Positions 9,189 to 17,883 of a DNA stretch of 64,000 nucleotides are shown piece by piece. Position numbers and translations under genes: made by a program. Position 1 is the first letter of the stretch. Every line of letters begins with the position of its first letter. Origin of the DNA: Alphaproteobacteria bacterium (lineage in GTDB: Bacteria > Myxococcota_A > UBA796 > GCA-2862545); NCBI GenBank assembly GCA_020632875.1, contig JACKET010000013.1, forward strand, positions 62,001 to 126,000, written 5' to 3'. The notes below the pieces were generated by a model. It saw nothing but the letters and a program-made list of their open reading frames with translations, made no database searches and was not told the origin of the DNA.

Positions 9189-10184
9189 ATGCCCGCGTCT
9201 GCCCCGCGGATCGCCGTGGTGATCCCCTGCTACAAGGTCACGGCCGCCATCGAGGCCGTGCTCGCCGGGATCGGCCCGTGGGCGTGGGCGATCTACTGCG
9301 TCGACGACGCGTGCCCGGAGGGCAGCGCCGCGGTGATCGAGCGCGTCGCCGCGAGCGACCCGCGCATCCGCCTGATCCGGCGCCCCACGAACGGCGGCGT
9401 GGGCGCGGCGACGATGACGGGGTACCGCGCGGCCATCGACGAGGGCGCCGACATCCTCGTGAAGCTCGACGGCGACGGGCAGATGGATCCGCGCCTCGTG
9501 CCGGGCCTGGTGCAGCCCATCGCGAATGGCAGCGCCGACTACGTGAAGGGCAACCGGTTCTTCAGCGCGAAGACCGTGGCCCGGATGCCCTTCGTGCGCC
9601 TCGTGGGCAACGTCGGCCTGTCGTTCCTCACGAAGCTCTCGACCGGGTACTGGGATCTGTTCGACCCCACGAACGGCTTCACGGCCCTCGAGGCGCGGGT
9701 GGCGCGCGAGCTGCCGTTCGACCGGGTGCATCCGCGCTTCTTCTTCGAGACCGACCTGCTCTTCCGGCTCGGACTGCTCCGCGCGCGCGTCGTCGAGGTG
9801 CCCGCGATGGCCGTCTACGCCGACGAGAAGAGCAACCTGTCGGTGAGCCACACGCTGCTCACGTTCCCGGGCCTGCACCTGCGGAACCTCGCGAAGCGCC
9901 TCGCCTACAACTACGTGCTGCGGAACTTCAGCATCGCGTCGGTCAACCTGGCGCTCGGCGTGCCGCTGCTGCTGTTCGGCGTGGCGTTCGGCTCGGTGCA
10001 CTGGTGGCAGTCGATCGAGACGGGTGTGCCGGCCACCGCGGGCACGGTGATGCTCGCGGGGCTGCCCGTGCTCACGGGGCTCCAGCTGCTGTTGAGCTGG
10101 CTCTCGCACGACATGGCGTCCACGCCGCGCGAGCCGCTCCATCCGCGGCTGTCGCTGGTGCAGGTGCTGCGGGCCGACGACTGA
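9189..10184 (+). CDS. GT2 glycosyltransferase, dolichol/polyprenyl-phosphate sugar synthase-like
   Basis: 331 aa. The N-terminal GT-A domain starts IAVVIPCYK, with VDDACPEGS and the metal-binding DxD in VKLDGDGQMDP. FDPTNGFTAL and FFETDLLFRLG match DPMS-like family members. Two C-terminal TM helices (ASVNLALGVPLLLFGVAFG and AGLPVLTGLQLLLSWLS) anchor it to the membrane. Such enzymes transfer a sugar from a nucleotide donor to polyprenyl phosphate, supplying GT-C enzymes. The start is the ATG just before the first strand. It is divergent from the polytopic protein, which could use its product. Confidence 0.85.
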   Translation: MPASAPRIAVVIPCYKVTAAIEAVLAGIGPWAWAIYCVDDACPEGSAAVIERVAASDPRIRLIRRPTNGGVGAATMTGYRAAIDEGADILVKLDGDGQMDPRLVPGLVQPIANGSADYVKGNRFFSAKTVARMPFVRLVGNVGLSFLTKLSTGYWDLFDPTNGFTALEARVARELPFDRVHPRFFFETDLLFRLGLLRARVVEVPAMAVYADEKSNLSVSHTLLTFPGLHLRNLAKRLAYNYVLRNFSIASVNLALGVPLLLFGVAFGSVHWWQSIETGVPATAGTVMLAGLPVLTGLQLLLSWLSHDMASTPREPLHPRLSLVQVLRADD

Positions 10185-10190
10185 CCGCCC

Positions 10191-11279
10191 TCAGCCCTCC
10201 GGCTCGACCAGGGGCAAGGTGATGACGACCCGCGTGCCCTCACCGGGTGCGGAGCCGATCTCGACGTTGCCGCCGAGCTGCTTCACGAGCCCGTAGACCG
10301 TGGCGAGCCCGAGACCGGTGCCGTGATCGCCCTTCGTGGTGAAGAACGGCTCGAACACGTGCTCGCGGACGTCGACGTCCATCCCGCAGCCGTCGTCGGT
10401 GACGTGGATCTCGACCGCCCCGAGCACTACGCGCGTCTCGAGGGTGATGCGCCCGCCGGGCTCGGTGGCGTCGTGGGCATTGGCGACGAGGTTCGAGAGG
10501 ATGCGGTCGAGGAACGTCGCGTCGGCGCGCACGTGGGCACCACACGCGTCGAGCCCGACACCGAGGAACCGGCCCTCTGCCAGCCCCCGCAGCATGGGCA
10601 CCAACCGCTCGAGCGACGTGTCGAGCTCGAGAGGGGCGAGATCGACGGCCCCGCCGCGCGCGAACTCGAGCAGGTGCTCGAGGCTCGACGTGCCCCGCTC
10701 GGCGGCATCGCGGACCATGCGCAGCGACTCGGCCTCGGGCCCGTCTTCGGGCAGCGAGAAGAGCGCCACGTCGACGCCCACGAGGATGGCGCTGAGGATG
10801 TTCCCGAAGTCGTGGGCGATCTCGCTGGCCAGGCGACCGAGCGCTTCGAGCTTCTTCGCGCGGCGAACCTCTTCTTCGAGCCGCTTGCGGTCGTCGATGT
10901 CGACCGAGAGCACGATGACCCCTGCCGGGACCGCCTGGATCCGGAGATCGAACCATTTCTTCTGGCCATCTGGAAATTCGAACAGGTTTTCCATCGCGTT
11001 CGGCGCGCCGGTCTCGAGGCACGTCACGATGTGCTGGAACACCTCGGTGTTCTCGATGCCCGGGTACATCTCGACCATCGCATGGCCGAGCAGCTCCTCG
11101 CGCGGCCGCATCCCGTGGGATGCCGCCGCCAGATTCAGGTACTTGTACCTGAGCTTTCGATCGACGACCTGCAGGCCCTCCCGCATGTGATCGAACACGG
11201 CGATCCGCTGCCGGAGCATCTCCAGCTCTTCACGAAGCTCGTCGTCCACGCCCCCCCCCGGCACGCAGGAAGTCAGCAT
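10191..11279 (-). CDS. PAS-domain sensor histidine kinase
   Basis: 362 aa. A PAS-like sensor (about residues 20-135) is followed by a HisKA domain with phospho-acceptor His in IAHDFGNIL and a GHKL ATPase domain (N box SNLVANAHDA, G1 DDGCGMD, F box FEPFFTTKG, G2 GTGLGLATV). No TM segment is visible, so it should sense a cytoplasmic signal. No cognate response regulator is adjacent. The ATG at 11279 is used; a GTG at 11249 (DDELREEL) is a credible alternative that drops the odd first ten residues. Confidence 0.88.
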   Translation of the reverse strand: MLTSCVPGGGVDDELREELEMLRQRIAVFDHMREGLQVVDRKLRYKYLNLAAASHGMRPREELLGHAMVEMYPGIENTEVFQHIVTCLETGAPNAMENLFEFPDGQKKWFDLRIQAVPAGVIVLSVDIDDRKRLEEEVRRAKKLEALGRLASEIAHDFGNILSAILVGVDVALFSLPEDGPEAESLRMVRDAAERGTSSLEHLLEFARGGAVDLAPLELDTSLERLVPMLRGLAEGRFLGVGLDACGAHVRADATFLDRILSNLVANAHDATEPGGRITLETRVVLGAVEIHVTDDGCGMDVDVREHVFEPFFTTKGDHGTGLGLATVYGLVKQLGGNVEIGSAPGEGTRVVITLPLVEPEG

Positions 11280-11360
11280 CCTAACTCGGTTGCCGCTCAG
11301 CGGATGCTCACATCTCGCTGACACCTCCCGACGGCAACGGGCGCATACACTCTGCAACGG

Positions 11361-11375
11361 TTCCGCGATGCGGAA
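11361..11375. promoter_or_regulatory. 15-bp inverted repeat upstream of Asp-rich lipoprotein
   Basis: TTCCGC-GAT-GCGGAA, perfect 6-bp arms with a 3-nt spacer, in the divergent region between the histidine kinase and the PPC-domain lipoprotein. Possible operator or short hairpin. Chance occurrence of a 6-bp-arm palindrome in a window this size is not negligible. Confidence 0.25.
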
Positions 11376-11409
11376 GCGGCTATCTGATCGGGGTCCCACA
11401 GAGGCCTCC

Positions 11410-12849
11410 ATGACCCGGTTCCCCCTCCTCCTCCTCCTCGCTGGCTGTCTCGGGCCGGTCCAACGTCCCGTGCCTGAGTCCGATACCGACACCGATACCG
11501 ACGCCGACGCAGACACCGATGCCGACGCAGACACCGACAGCGACGCGGATGCCGATGCAGACGCCGACAGCGACGCGGATGCCGACAGCGACGCAGATGC
11601 CGATGCAGACGCCGACAGCGACACAGATGCCGACGCAGACGCCGACAGCGACACAGACGCCGATGCAGACGCCGACAGCGACGCAGATGCCGACGCAGAC
11701 GCCGACAGCGACGCAGACGCAGACGCAGACAGCGACGCAGACGCCGACGCGGATTCCGACGCAGACACCGACCTCTGCCCCGACGACGCCGGAGAAGAGA
11801 ACGACGCCCTCACCCAGCCCGCGCTCCTTCCCGCAGGAACCCTCGTCCTCGACGGTGCCGATCGCGACTTCTGGTCCATCCAGGTGGGCGCGGGGGCGTC
11901 GGGCGACGTGATCGTGCAGTTCGTCGATGCCCTGGGTGACATCGACGCGCGCCTCTACGACGCCGTCGGGAACGTCCTCGACACCGGGGTGTCGACCACC
12001 GACGACGAGATCCTCACCTTCGCGAGCGCCTCGAGCGGCGAGCTGGTCGTCGAGGTCTACGCCTACAATCCAGTCGCCGGGAGCTGCCTCGACTACACGG
12101 TGGTCGTGGATTCGGCCGTCTGCTCCGACTCCGATGCGCTGGAGCCCAACGACGTGGTGCCCGCGACCCTCTCCCTGCCGGCGTCCGTCACGGGCCTGAG
12201 CGTCGATCCCGCCGGCATCGACCGCTACGACTTCGTGGTCCCGGCCCGCCACTCCATCGAGGTCGACCTGGACTGGACCGACTACACCGCCACCTGGATG
12301 TCGCTCCTCAACGGGTCGGGCAACGAGATCGAGTCGTCCGGTCCGCTGAATTTCAGCCTCTCGGCGTCCAACAACTCCGAGAGCGACGGGGTGTACACCC
12401 TCGAAGTCACGAGCGACAGCTGCATCGACTACGGGCTCGATCTCGTGGCGGCACCCTGCGTCGAGGACCCCTACGAGCCCAACCAGTCGCGGGCGGCGGC
12501 GCCCCTCCTCACCGCGGCGAACGACCTGGTCGTGAGTCGGGGGAGCTCGGACTGGTTCCTCCTCGGCACCGTCCAGCCCGGGCAGACCGTCCAGGCGAGC
12601 GTGCTGTTCGACGCATCCGGCATCCCGCTCGTCGAGGCCGACCTCCTCGACCGGAACGACACCTCGGTCGTGTACTGGAGCGTGCCGGCGTACACCGAGC
12701 CCAATCCCATCGAGCCCTCGTGGACCAACACGACCGGTGCGCCCGTCGAGATCGTTCTGCGGGTGTACGCCACCACATTGCTCTTCGGGAACACGAGCTG
12801 TCTCGAGTACACGACCTACGCATTCACGTCGTCGATCACGACGCTGTGA
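11410..12849 (+). CDS. Asp-rich lipoprotein with PPC-type domains
   Basis: 479 aa. Lipoprotein signal with Cys14 in LLLAGC. An acidic linker of about 98 residues built from DTD, DAD and DSD steps follows. Three related beta-sandwich modules come next, each opening with a Cys-Asp/Glu-rich start (CPDDAGEENDALTQPALLPAG; CSDSDALEPNDVVPATLSLP; CVEDPYEPNQSRAAAPLL) and a D-x-(D/Y)-(F/W) strand. These are like pre-peptidase C-terminal (PPC) domains, which bind surfaces or pack against proteases. No catalytic domain is present. GAGG lies just upstream of the ATG. It probably sits on the outer membrane with the linker holding the domains away from the lipid. Confidence 0.75.
   Translation: MTRFPLLLLLAGCLGPVQRPVPESDTDTDTDADADTDADADTDSDADADADADSDADADSDADADADADSDTDADADADSDTDADADADSDADADADADSDADADADSDADADADSDADTDLCPDDAGEENDALTQPALLPAGTLVLDGADRDFWSIQVGAGASGDVIVQFVDALGDIDARLYDAVGNVLDTGVSTTDDEILTFASASSGELVVEVYAYNPVAGSCLDYTVVVDSAVCSDSDALEPNDVVPATLSLPASVTGLSVDPAGIDRYDFVVPARHSIEVDLDWTDYTATWMSLLNGSGNEIESSGPLNFSLSASNNSESDGVYTLEVTSDSCIDYGLDLVAAPCVEDPYEPNQSRAAAPLLTAANDLVVSRGSSDWFLLGTVQPGQTVQASVLFDASGIPLVEADLLDRNDTSVVYWSVPAYTEPNPIEPSWTNTTGAPVEIVLRVYATTLLFGNTSCLEYTTYAFTSSITTL
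11479..11772 (+). repeat. Asp-rich coding repeat (DTD/DAD/DSD)
   Basis: About 294 bp of in-frame repeats with 6- to 18-nt units (for example GACGCAGATGCCGAC), encoding a negatively charged flexible linker directly after the lipidation site. It is one of five such tracts in the window. Confidence 0.9.
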
Positions 12850-12917
12850 AGCTCGGGCGGCGGGCCGGCCATCCTGGACGGGAGTCGCGGATGGTAGGCT
12901 CCCGAATGGAGGCTCCG

Positions 12918-14873
12918 ATGCGCACTCTTCTCTTCGGGCTCGTGCTCGCTTCGTGCTCGTCACCGGTCGACGGGCTGCACGCCAGCGGCTCGTCGACGGT
13001 CGCAGTGGGTGCGCACGAGCGCGTCTACAACGTGAACGTCGATGCGGGAACGGTCTCGCGGCTCGACCCCCGCACGTCCGACGTCGTCGAGGTCGCGGTG
13101 GGCGTCGAGCCGAGCCGCCTCGCCGTCTCGGGCGACGCCCTGTACGTCACGCTCCGCGGCGAGCGCGCGGTGGCCCGCCTCGACCCGCGGCGCTTCGAAG
13201 AGGGGGTGCAGGCGCGGGTGACGCTGGGGGCCGAGCCGCTCGGCATCGTCACGAGCCCGCGGGGCGACCGCGTGTACGTCGCGCTGTCGCAGGAGGATGC
13301 CGTCGTCGAGCTCGATGCCGACCTCGTCCCCATCCGGCGCTTCTCGGTGCCGGGAGAGCCCCGCACGCTCGCCATCCACCCCGACGGGTCGCGGCTGTAC
13401 GTCGGCTGCGGGCGCGGCACCGCGGGCATCTGGAACCTCGACCTCGTCGACGGCGAGGCGTCGCGGATGATGCTGCCGCAGACCTCGCGCTCCGAGCTCG
13501 ACGGCAGCCGCGTGCGGCCGCTCGAGGCCCGCGTCACCGGCGACCCGTGGGTCACGTCCGACGGCACGCGCCTCCTCGTCCCGGTGCTCTACGTCGACAC
13601 GCAGACCCCGGCGATGGCCCTGGCGTCCGTCGAGGAGATCCCGGTCCTCCCCGAGGTCCCGGTGCAGCCCCAGGAGCCGCCCGCGGCCGAGGGCTACGGC
13701 GGCGTGGCTGCCGGCGGAATCATCAACCCCGTCGACCGCATGACGCCCGCCGTCGTCGAGATCCCGCTCTCGGTCGTCGGCGAGCAGGCCGAAGGCGCAC
13801 GCGCGCTGTGGGCGTCGATGATGGCGGGCGAGGTCAGCGAGCCCACGCTCGTGGGCAGCTACATCAGCAGCGTCAGCGCCTCGCCCTCGGGCGACGCCTA
13901 CCTCGCCACGATGGAGGCCTCGGGCGCCGCCATCCTCATCGTGCCGGACGAGTCGACCCGCACCGTCTACGTGTCGGACGACGTCGGCCGCTCCTTCCAG
14001 CTCGGCTCCGAGTTCCTGGAGCGGCTGGGCTTCGATACCCCCGTGTTCACGGCCATCCTGGGCGGACAGGGCCTGAACGGGGCGGTCTGGCTGGGCGATC
14101 GGCGCGCCTTCGCCGTCGCCGCGTTCGACGATGCGGTGCTCGAGCTCGACATCGAGGGCGCCCGCGCGCTCCAGGCGCCATGGATCACCGAGGGCGTCAC
14201 CGACCCGCACTTCGTCGGCGCGAAGCGCGACTGGTCCGTGTCCGAGTCGCCGCTGACGGCCGACGTCCAGGCGGGCCGGGCGCTCTTCTACTCCGCTCGC
14301 GAGGCGTCCATGGGGGGCACCGGCGTTTCCTGCTCCACGTGCCACTTCGACGGCCGGAACGACGGGATGACCTTCATGTTCGACGACGGGCCGCGGCAGA
14401 CGCCGTCGCTCGCCGGCCGGGTGAGCGAGACGACGCCCGTCACGTGGCGCTCGAGCGTGCTCACCGTCGCCGACGAAGCCGAGATCACGATCCTCGGGCG
14501 CCTCGGTGGTCGCGTCGAGCCCGGCGACCTCGCGAGCATCGCGGCCTACGTGGACTGGACGCGTCTGCCCGACCCCCCCGCGACAGACGCCGCCGCCGTC
14601 GCGCGCGGCGAGGCCGTGTTCGAGGCCGCCGGCTGCGGGGGCTGCCACAGCGGCGACCGCTACACCGACCGCCAGAGCCACGCGATCCGCGGTGTGATGC
14701 TCGACACGCCGTCCCTGTCGGGCATCGCGGCGACGGCCCCCTACCTCCACGACGGGTCGGCCCCCACGCTGCGCGACGTGCTCCAGCTGGGCCTCGACGG
14801 GCAGATGGGCTTCACGGCCGGGCTCACCGTGACCGAGCTCGACGACCTCGAGGCGTTCCTGCGCTCGCTCTGA
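12918..14873 (+). CDS. Beta-propeller di-haem cytochrome c lipoprotein
   Basis: 651 aa. Lipoprotein signal with LVLASC. Residues about 40-450 hold YVTN/SMP-30-like propeller repeats (SPRGDRVYVALS, HPDGSRLYVG, SPSGDAYLAT). The C-terminal part carries two c-type haem sites, CSTCH at 472-476 and CGGCH at 573-577, and the phrase TAPYLHDGSAPTLRDVL seen in di-haem cytochrome c peroxidase (MauG/CcpA) relatives. It is therefore likely an exported redox protein. The start ATG has GGAGG upstream and a TAGGCT box at 12895-12900. The next gene begins directly at the stop codon (TGA-ATG), indicating an operon. Confidence 0.8.
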   Translation: MRTLLFGLVLASCSSPVDGLHASGSSTVAVGAHERVYNVNVDAGTVSRLDPRTSDVVEVAVGVEPSRLAVSGDALYVTLRGERAVARLDPRRFEEGVQARVTLGAEPLGIVTSPRGDRVYVALSQEDAVVELDADLVPIRRFSVPGEPRTLAIHPDGSRLYVGCGRGTAGIWNLDLVDGEASRMMLPQTSRSELDGSRVRPLEARVTGDPWVTSDGTRLLVPVLYVDTQTPAMALASVEEIPVLPEVPVQPQEPPAAEGYGGVAAGGIINPVDRMTPAVVEIPLSVVGEQAEGARALWASMMAGEVSEPTLVGSYISSVSASPSGDAYLATMEASGAAILIVPDESTRTVYVSDDVGRSFQLGSEFLERLGFDTPVFTAILGGQGLNGAVWLGDRRAFAVAAFDDAVLELDIEGARALQAPWITEGVTDPHFVGAKRDWSVSESPLTADVQAGRALFYSAREASMGGTGVSCSTCHFDGRNDGMTFMFDDGPRQTPSLAGRVSETTPVTWRSSVLTVADEAEITILGRLGGRVEPGDLASIAAYVDWTRLPDPPATDAAAVARGEAVFEAAGCGGCHSGDRYTDRQSHAIRGVMLDTPSLSGIAATAPYLHDGSAPTLRDVLQLGLDGQMGFTAGLTVTELDDLEAFLRSL

Positions 14874-15881
14874 ATGACCGACCTCGAGACCGAGACCTGG
14901 AGCTGGGCCCATCCGGCCCACAAGACCTGGCGGAGCACCGGAGCAGCCGCGGTGCTCGGCACCGTCCTGTCGGCGCTGGTCGGCTTCCCCCTGCTCGCGC
15001 TCGACTCCGGAGTGCTGGTCGATCCGCCGGGTGAACGGCCCGAGGAGCTGCATTGCGGGCTCCGGCCCCAGCCCTGCGTGACGCGGCTGCCGGGCTGGCT
15101 CGTCCGCCACGCGAGCCCCGAGGAGGTGCGGAAGGAGGCCGAGTACCGGATGCTGCGCCAGATCGAGGCCCACAGCGCCGAGTTCGACGCGGTCTTCGAC
15201 GAGGCGCAGGAGCCACGCCCTCCGGAGACGGGGGCGGAGCGCGCAGTCTACGACCGCTTCCACCGGGAGATGGACGCGCGGCGCGAGGCCCTGCGCGTCG
15301 AGCTCGGCATCGGGCCGGTCATCGTGTGGAACGGGGCGCTCGAACACCTCGAGCTCGAGACGAGCCCCCGACCCCAGCTGACCCTCGAGCACGGCACCGC
15401 GTGGGCGAACCGCCGCGCACGCGATCTCGCCGAACGGGAGAGGGACGCCTACGAGAACGCCATCCGACTCGAGACGGAGAGCCGGATGCACCGGATGGAG
15501 GTGTCGAGCCAGCAGGCCCTGCTCGAGTGGGTGGATCGCAACACGCGCTGGCAGCGCGCCATACTGGGGCTCGTACTCTCGCTCGCGTCGCTGGGGCTGG
15601 CGGCCTTCGCCGTGTTCGCGCACCGCCGCGAGCTCGCGACGGCCCCCCGCGAGGTGGTGCTGCAGCGCTTCGCCGTGACCATCGACGGGAACCGCACCCT
15701 GCTCGCCGGCCTCACCGACGGCGATCTGCACGGCATCCTGCTCGACCTGAAGCGCGAGGGGCACCGCTGCAGCCGGCAGGACGCGCTGCTCGAGGCGCTG
15801 CGGGCCCGTCGGGACGCGGCCGAGCGCGGCGAGCTGCCGAGCGCCGCCCACCGCGACGCGCTGGGCCAGCTGCTCTCCTGA
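14874..15881 (+). CDS. Two-TM membrane protein, function unknown
   Basis: 335 aa, starting immediately after the stop of the di-haem lipoprotein. TM1 is at about 20-43 and TM2 at about 229-250. The region between them is largely helical, charged and extracytoplasmic (EEVRKEAEYRMLRQIEAHS). The cytoplasmic C-terminus includes a short beta-like part (VVLQRFAVTIDGNRTLLAGL) and a helical end. The layout recalls the two-TM proteins at 659-2478 and 51338-52285 but sequence similarity is weak by eye. Coupling to the cytochrome suggests a partner role. Confidence 0.6.
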   Translation: MTDLETETWSWAHPAHKTWRSTGAAAVLGTVLSALVGFPLLALDSGVLVDPPGERPEELHCGLRPQPCVTRLPGWLVRHASPEEVRKEAEYRMLRQIEAHSAEFDAVFDEAQEPRPPETGAERAVYDRFHREMDARREALRVELGIGPVIVWNGALEHLELETSPRPQLTLEHGTAWANRRARDLAERERDAYENAIRLETESRMHRMEVSSQQALLEWVDRNTRWQRAILGLVLSLASLGLAAFAVFAHRRELATAPREVVLQRFAVTIDGNRTLLAGLTDGDLHGILLDLKREGHRCSRQDALLEALRARRDAAERGELPSAAHRDALGQLLS

Positions 15882-15884
15882 GCC

Positions 15885-17867
15885 TCAGGGCTCGACGGCC
15901 CCCGCGGCACAGCCGGTCGCGGGGCGCGGCTGCCCGCGTTGGTCGGTCGCCGGACACCCCGTGCCGATCCCGAGCGCCGGGCTGCCGGGAGCCGGCATCG
16001 CGGTGGGCGTCGGGCCGCCGTTGTCGGCGAGGGGCAGCAGATCCGCGTCGGACCACGCCAGGCCCGTCGCACACGGATTGTCGAGGATGTTGCTGACGCC
16101 TCCGTTCTCCGCGGTGCGGTACTCGGGCCACTGGAGGTTGCCCGTGCCCGCCATCGGGCTCGACACGTTGCAGGTCATGGGCGTGTACGGGTGGGTGTCG
16201 CGATTGTCGACGAAGATCGTGTTCTGCACCGTCATCCCGCCGCCCGTGATCGCGGCGCCGAAGTACGCGGCGTTCAGCGCCGGCACGTAGCCCCCGATGG
16301 CCTCGTTCTCCGAGAACGTGCAGTTCAGCAGCGTGCCGGTGCCGTTGAACACCAGGGCGCCGCCGAGCGCGTGATCCGCGGCGTTCTGGTGGAACGTCGT
16401 GTTCGTCGCCGTGATCGTGCTGCCGAAGCCGCCCTGCTCGAGCCTCACCGCGCCGCCCGAGCCGTTCGAGGTGTTCCCGACGAAGGCGCAGGCGTCGAGC
16501 ACGAGGTCCATGTCCTGCGTGTAGATGCCGCCCCCGCCGTCTTCGGTGTGGTTCTGCTCGAAGCTGCACCGGTCGAAGGTCATCGTGCCGCGCTGGGTGT
16601 TCGGCGTGCGGAAGATCGTGCCCAGCGCGCCGGCCGTGTTGCCCTCGAACGTGTCGCCGCAGAAGGTCGTGGTGACGACGGAGCTGCCGTCGATCGCGAT
16701 GGCGCCGCCATTCCCGCCGGCCCCGCCCTGGTGGTCGTGGTTGAACACGCCACACTCGGAGGCGCCGCCGAAGTTCGCGCCGCTGCCGAGCGCCGCGTTC
16801 CCGCTGAACCGGCTGTTCACGATCACGCCGTCGGACTGCAGCAGGCCGATGGCGCCGCCGTTCGAGCCGTCGTTCCCGTCGAACACGCTGCCCGTCACGA
16901 CGACCTCGAGGCTGCCGACCGCGTAGATCGCGCCGCCACCCGTGTCGGGGCCCGGTGTGGACGCGTGGTTGTCGAGGAACACGCTGTCGATGACGTGCAG
17001 GATGCCGTCCCGGACGTAGATCGCGCCGCCCTGCCCGTCGCGGTAGCCGTACGAGCACCGGGGGTTCGCGGCGTCGGGCGGGGTGTAGTCGACCGCGGGC
17101 GCCCGGGCGTTCCGCAGCGTGAGCCGCTGGAGCGTCACGACCGTGGACGTGGCCCGGTAGTTCGGCGAGTCGAACACGAAGATGCGCGACACGCCGCCCC
17201 CGTCGAGCGTCACGAGGCCCTCGCCGTCGACGGTCACGTCCTGGTTCAGCGGGAGGTCGATGGCCGCGGCGATCGGAATGGTGACGGGCCCACCACAGTC
17301 GAAGCGAACCGTGCCACCGGCGCTCACGGCCGCCTGCAGCGCCGCCGCGGTGCAGCTCGCCGCCGAGCCGTCTCCGACGAGCTGATCGGGGCTCGTGGTG
17401 TCGACGGGCGCGAGCGGCGGTGTGCACACGGCGGGAGGCAGCGTGGTGCTCACGGGATCGGTGTCGGTGTCCGCGTCGGTGTCCGAGTCCGCATCCGTGT
17501 CGGAGTCCGCATCCGTGTCGGAGTCCGCGTCCGTGTCCGAATCCGCATCCGTGTCGGAGTCGGCGTCCGAATCGGAGTCCGTGTCCGTGTCCGTGTCGGA
17601 GTCCGCATCCGTATCGGAGTCGGCGTCCGAATCGGAGTCGGCGTCCGAATCGGAGTCGGCGTCCGCGTCGGTGTCGGAGTCCGCGTCGGTGTCGGAGTCG
17701 GCGTCTGCATCGGAGTCGGTGTCGGAATCCGCGTCCGTGTCGGCGTCCGAATCGGTGTCGGAGTCCGCGTCCGCGTCGGGCGGGAGGTCGGTGTCGGAGT
17801 CCTTGCCTGCGGTGCAGGCGAGCAGGGCGAGCAGAGGGAGGAAGCGCATTCCCGGAGCATACGCCAT
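15885..17867 (-). CDS. Choice-of-anchor-Q beta-helix lipoprotein with Asp-rich linker
   Basis: About 660 aa. Lipoprotein signal (LLALLAC), then an acidic linker of about 115 residues of DSD/DAD/DTD, then a right-handed parallel beta-helix rich in N-T-x-F, G-G-A-I and G-N-x-A turns (GGGAIYAVGS, NGGAIGLLQSDGV, GGGIYTQDMD). It ends with DQRGQPRPATGCAAGAVEP, the signature end of 'choice-of-anchor Q' and CSLREA-type proteins. These are surface-exposed, pectate-lyase-fold proteins, often adhesins or polysaccharide-binding. The ATG at 17867 sits next to GGGGAGG; the ATG at 17849 is also possible. The start lies 16 nt after the ABC permease stop on the same strand, so it may be in that operon. Confidence 0.85.
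   Translation of the reverse strand: MAYAPGMRFLPLLALLACTAGKDSDTDLPPDADADSDTDSDADTDADSDTDSDADADSDTDADSDTDADADSDSDADSDSDADSDTDADSDTDTDTDSDSDADSDTDADSDTDADSDTDADSDTDADSDTDADTDTDPVSTTLPPAVCTPPLAPVDTTSPDQLVGDGSAASCTAAALQAAVSAGGTVRFDCGGPVTIPIAAAIDLPLNQDVTVDGEGLVTLDGGGVSRIFVFDSPNYRATSTVVTLQRLTLRNARAPAVDYTPPDAANPRCSYGYRDGQGGAIYVRDGILHVIDSVFLDNHASTPGPDTGGGAIYAVGSLEVVVTGSVFDGNDGSNGGAIGLLQSDGVIVNSRFSGNAALGSGANFGGASECGVFNHDHQGGAGGNGGAIAIDGSSVVTTTFCGDTFEGNTAGALGTIFRTPNTQRGTMTFDRCSFEQNHTEDGGGGIYTQDMDLVLDACAFVGNTSNGSGGAVRLEQGGFGSTITATNTTFHQNAADHALGGALVFNGTGTLLNCTFSENEAIGGYVPALNAAYFGAAITGGGMTVQNTIFVDNRDTHPYTPMTCNVSSPMAGTGNLQWPEYRTAENGGVSNILDNPCATGLAWSDADLLPLADNGGPTPTAMPAPGSPALGIGTGCPATDQRGQPRPATGCAAGAVEP
17457..17803 (-). 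repeat. Asp-rich coding repeat (DSD/DTD/DAD)
   Basis: About 345 bp, read on the minus strand as D-S-D-T-D-A steps between the lipidated Cys and the beta-helix. On the plus strand it gives a spurious open frame of SESASV repeats, which is not a gene. Confidence 0.9.
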
Positions 17868-17883
17868 CCCCCCTCCCCTCGCC

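Noticed and set aside
9160..9190. ATG at 9190 as start of the polytopic membrane protein
   Set aside because: It would overlap the divergent GT2 start codon and leave no promoter space; the ATG at 9160 keeps all TM segments.
11479..11772. Possible CRISPR or satellite array
   Set aside because: The repeats are in frame with a lipoprotein, units vary at third positions and there are no unique spacers of constant length.
17457..17803. Long plus-strand frame of SESASV repeats opposite the Asp-rich tract
   Set aside because: It is the reverse strand of the DSD/DTD linker; the minus frame has a lipoprotein signal, linker and beta-helix, while the plus frame has no start context or domain. The same holds at 11479-11772, 21934-22175, 49758-49860 and 60507-60904.
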